Positions 61,320 through 64,000 of a stretch of 64,000 nucleotides of DNA are shown here, piece after piece. Both the position numbers and the translations under genes were made by a program. The first letter of the stretch is position 1; each line of letters opens with the position of its first letter. Under the pieces are notes generated by a model. The model saw only the letters and a list, made by a program, of their open reading frames with translations. It did not search any database and was not told the DNA's origin. The DNA comes from Bigelowiella natans CCMP2755 (Eukaryota; Cercozoa; Chlorarachniophyceae), in NCBI GenBank assembly GCA_000320545.1, contig ADNK01002143.1, positions 1 through 64,000 on the forward strand. Direction: 5' to 3'.

Positions 61320-62391
61320 CATATACAATGTTTAGGTGCAGAAGGTGATGAAAAAAAGGAACAGGGCGAGGGAGGAAGTGGAGAAGGCGTAAGCGGAAAC
61401 AACGATTTCATTTTTATTATGAGAATCTCTTGTGAACTCCAGACTTGCGGGAATATCATTGGCAAGGTCAGATAAAGACCCAAAATTCATCTCTGAGAAT
61501 ACTTTAAAGAAAGAAAGAAACATCTATGCTTTAGTATCATTTCCTTGTATTTTATATTGAGTTGTCCACCATGTTCATTTAGGGAGGGGATAAGATTAGA
61601 AAGATGACGGAAGAGAGTGGAGCATCCATTAGTTTATCGGACTACATTAAAGGGGCGACGCACCGTATCGCATCCATACGTGGCACCAGAGCTGCGGGTA
61701 AATATATTATATATGTATTATATATATATAATTTGGTGTCAAAACCATCAGTATTTCTTCCTCTTCATCTTCATCATCTTCTCCTTCCTCTAATCGAGAT
61801 TGTGTTGCATGTATGTATTCAATCATCATAATTTAGTAATTATGGCAACAAAATCCGTTGGTCGCGCTCTGAACGAACCGAAGCTTGTTGGCAATGAAGT
61901 TCCCACCCTTACTGAGCCCCTGAAGTACCTCGCCGTCGTTCTGGTCGTTCCAAAAGCGCACGGTAGAGAGGACAGCATCCTTTCTTAGAATCAAGTTTTT
62001 GAATATTTATCCTTTGTACTTAAATATGGCGTTTATTGCTACCAGTTGGCGGCATTATCGGAAAGCAAGGAGCAAAGATTAAGCAAACACGCATAGATTA
62101 TTCAGAATGCAAGATTCTCATCTCGGTAAATCGATATAACATTGACCTCCACCGCCCATTACTCTACTACTACTACTATTACTACTGTTTCACCACTGCT
62201 ACTACGGTAAACAGATATTATCTATAACAATGATTTGTTGTTTTAACACAGGACAAGGCCATGATGGGCCCTGATAACACAGTCACGATTTCTGGACCAA
62301 CGGAAAAAGTGGAACAGCTTATTGAAATGTACGTCAAGAGGAGGAATGTGCAATTAAGAACATGTATGCCATACTGACGTATATTCACGAA

Positions 62392-62429
<38 letters not shown>

Positions 62430-63199
62430 TTAGGTTTGTGAATCAGATTGCAGATCATGTGTCTCCCGGGGCAGACTACCGACTCCCCCCTGAATGCGTT
62501 ACTACTTATTCTCCTCCAACACCATCACCTTACGGAGGAGGAGGGGGAGGAGGAGGCCCTCAGGGAGGAGGTTACAATCCCTACCAGCGAGGGGCACCTG
62601 TCACTGGCCCCTCTTTGTATCTCGGGCCTTCTATCGGTCTAACAGGCCAAATGAAGATTCTAGTCGAGTTTGATGCTAATGATGTCGGCACCATTATGGG
62701 TCGTAACGGCGATCGATTGAGAAGAATATCTATGGAAACAGGAGCATCGGTAACTTTACCTTCCACGTATGACACGTCTCCTACCCGCGTCGTAACGGTG
62801 GCAGGTCCCCCAAAGGGCGTGGCAGCGGCGTTACACTTCATTGCAGTACATATAGGGTTAACTCGTCCGCACAAGGGCACTGGTCCAATGTTTCTAACCC
62901 TCAAGATGGATCCGGGAGAGCTCGGAAGTGTTATTGGGAAGAGGGGCTCGAGAATAAACGCAATGCGTGATGAATCAGGAGCACGAATAGAAATCGATCC
63001 AAAGGGCGGAATTAGCATTGAAGGCCACTCCCCAAATCTTGCAGCTGGCTTGATGATGGTGCTCATGCAGCTTCATGAGCAGCGAGAGAAGTTCGGCGTG
63101 CCTCAGAACGTAGGTAAGCAAAGCTATCCACAAACCTCTGGAGGAGGAGGGGGGTATCAGCAGTACCAGCCACAATCTGGTCCTTACCAGCACATGTAA
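61003..63199 (+). CDS. Four-KH-domain RNA-binding protein (PCBP/Nova-like)
   Basis: The seven exons are 61003-61177, 61336-61466, 61583-61697, 61837-61962, 62046-62125, 62252-62328 and 62434-63199, giving 1470 nt (489 aa plus stop). An in-frame ATG at 60964 could add 13 residues. A Thr-rich N-terminus is followed by KH1 (about 80-140, GxxG loop in NIIGKGGDKIRKM), KH2 (about 168-235, GGIIGKQGAKIKQTR), a Gly/Pro linker, KH3 (about 305-385, VGTIMGRNGDRLRR) and KH4 (about 390-455, LGSVIGKRGSRINAM). The tail is rich in Gly, Gln and Tyr. Introns split KH1 and KH2 exactly at the GxxG loops. KH arrays of this kind bind single-stranded pyrimidine-rich or other RNA and act in splicing, stability or translation. 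Identity to a specific orthologue is not claimed. Confidence 0.88.
61267..61316. repeat. (TA)n microsatellite in KH-gene intron 1
   Basis: A long pure TA tract just upstream of the exon 2 acceptor. A CT tract at 62394-62423 serves as the pyrimidine tract before the last exon. Confidence 0.9.
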
Positions 63200-64000
63200 T
63201 ATTATGTAGAGAACGCTCCTCATGCTATATTTTCATCATCGCTCTCCTGCTGCAGGTTTTTAGTCTACCATCACTGCTGTTGTTGACAGTGGATTAATAG
63301 GTCACAAATTGCTGGTGTCTCGATTTAACACTGCATGGGGTCATTCTGTAATACGCTAGCGCGAGTAAATGCAATGTTCCATTCGATCGCGCGCGTCGCT
63401 ACAAGTGCATTGCGATGCTAGCTAGCTAGCTCTAGTGCTCGTGCAAGCGCAGCAAGGGATGTGACGTGCTCCGCACACATGTGCACAACCTTTCGGACGC
63501 TGCCATTACAGCCATGCACACATCGCGCGCGCTTCATTCACTTTTGACGCTTCTATGTTGAAAGTGCTCAAACGTTCTTTTTTGACAGTTTTCTGACAAA
63601 ATGTTCATCGTTTACTTTTGTGAACTTTTCACCGTTGTTTTCACATGCGTTCGCAAGTGACAGTGTCACTCGTGTTGTTGCAACCTGGGTGAGATTGCCA
63701 ATACACGAGACACGACACAATGCTCGTTGCTGGTTATGAACGATGATGACAGCACTCTGTTTTGTTGAAAGAAAGTTTTGGGTTCGTGATTGTGAACATT
63801 GACCACTTCTAGACTTCAATTGACAACTCTCTCGTGTCCCCGTGACGCAAACGTTCCACCCATTCACCATGGAACGTTTTGATGTGAGATGCTGTGTCAT
63901 CTAGCTAGTCTAGTAGTCATTGAGGTTTCCAACGTGCAAACTTGAAACAATCACTTTTTTCTTCACCTGTTATGGTCACAGTGGCTGCGCGTGTGCTAAT
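63200..64000. other. 3'-end spacer island
   Basis: No exon is supported downstream of the KH gene. GCTAGCTAGCTAGCTC at about 63418-63433, GCGCGC words and TGTGCAC repeats occur, and there are no microsatellites. Confidence 0.55.

Noticed and set aside
62581-63066. Minus-strand frame of 161 codons
   Set aside because: It is antisense to the KH3-KH4 exon, whose plus-strand frame is clearly conserved.

Overview
This is nuclear DNA of a unicellular eukaryote. Protein-coding genes are broken by GT-AG introns, many packed with microsatellites, and no bacterial operon, rRNA, tRNA or CRISPR is visible. The gene set (AP-5 mu adaptor, GID8/TWA1, Dispatched-like RND protein, cyclic-nucleotide phosphodiesterases including a six-helix membrane form, a CCT-domain protein, multi-KH and CCHC RNA-binding proteins) suggests a complex protist. 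The CCT motif and a signal-plus-transit-like N-terminus on the pyrophosphatase hint at an alga with a secondary plastid (for example a rhizarian or stramenopile), but this placement is inference.

Layout, left to right: an Aha1-like gene (+, to 3749); an acidic unknown (-, 4947-5800) divergent from an FBXO9-like F-box gene (+, 5966-7522); a polytopic membrane protein with Cys-rich ectodomain and cytoplasmic WW domain (-, 8526-13518) divergent from a six-zinc-knuckle protein (+, 13986-15819); a soluble-type PDE (-, 16739-23830) divergent from a six-TM PDE (+, 24312-27215); AP-5 mu (+, 29179-35503); a mitochondrial-type adenylate kinase (-, 36664-38335) divergent from GID8 (+, 38779-40388); a CCT-domain gene (-, 41359-42883); inorganic pyrophosphatase (-, 45463-47808); a Dispatched-like gene with a frame-breaking duplication (-, 49233-53059); a two-domain glycosyltransferase (-, 54702-57066) divergent from a TMEM223-like gene (+, 57786-58660); an SDR (-, 59596-60658) divergent from a four-KH protein (+, 61003-63199).

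Two organisational features stand out. Six gene pairs are head-to-head over short spacers that could be shared promoters. Every recognised 3' end is followed by a spacer of a different character: microsatellite-poor and rich in short palindromes such as GCTAGC, GCATGC and CTAG. For six genes I followed the splice junctions end to end and the summed exon length is an exact multiple of three (zinc-knuckle protein 321 aa, six-TM PDE 887 aa, adenylate kinase 274 aa, GID8 239 aa, pyrophosphatase 344 aa, TMEM223-like 210 aa), as it is for the KH protein (489 aa). The other models are partial.

Functionally the two PDEs imply cyclic-nucleotide signalling; GID8 and the F-box protein belong to ubiquitin ligases; AP-5 mu and the Dispatched-like protein belong to endomembranes; adenylate kinase, pyrophosphatase and the TMEM223-like protein are organelle or energy housekeeping. 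There is no sign that neighbours form one pathway, except the divergent PDE pair.
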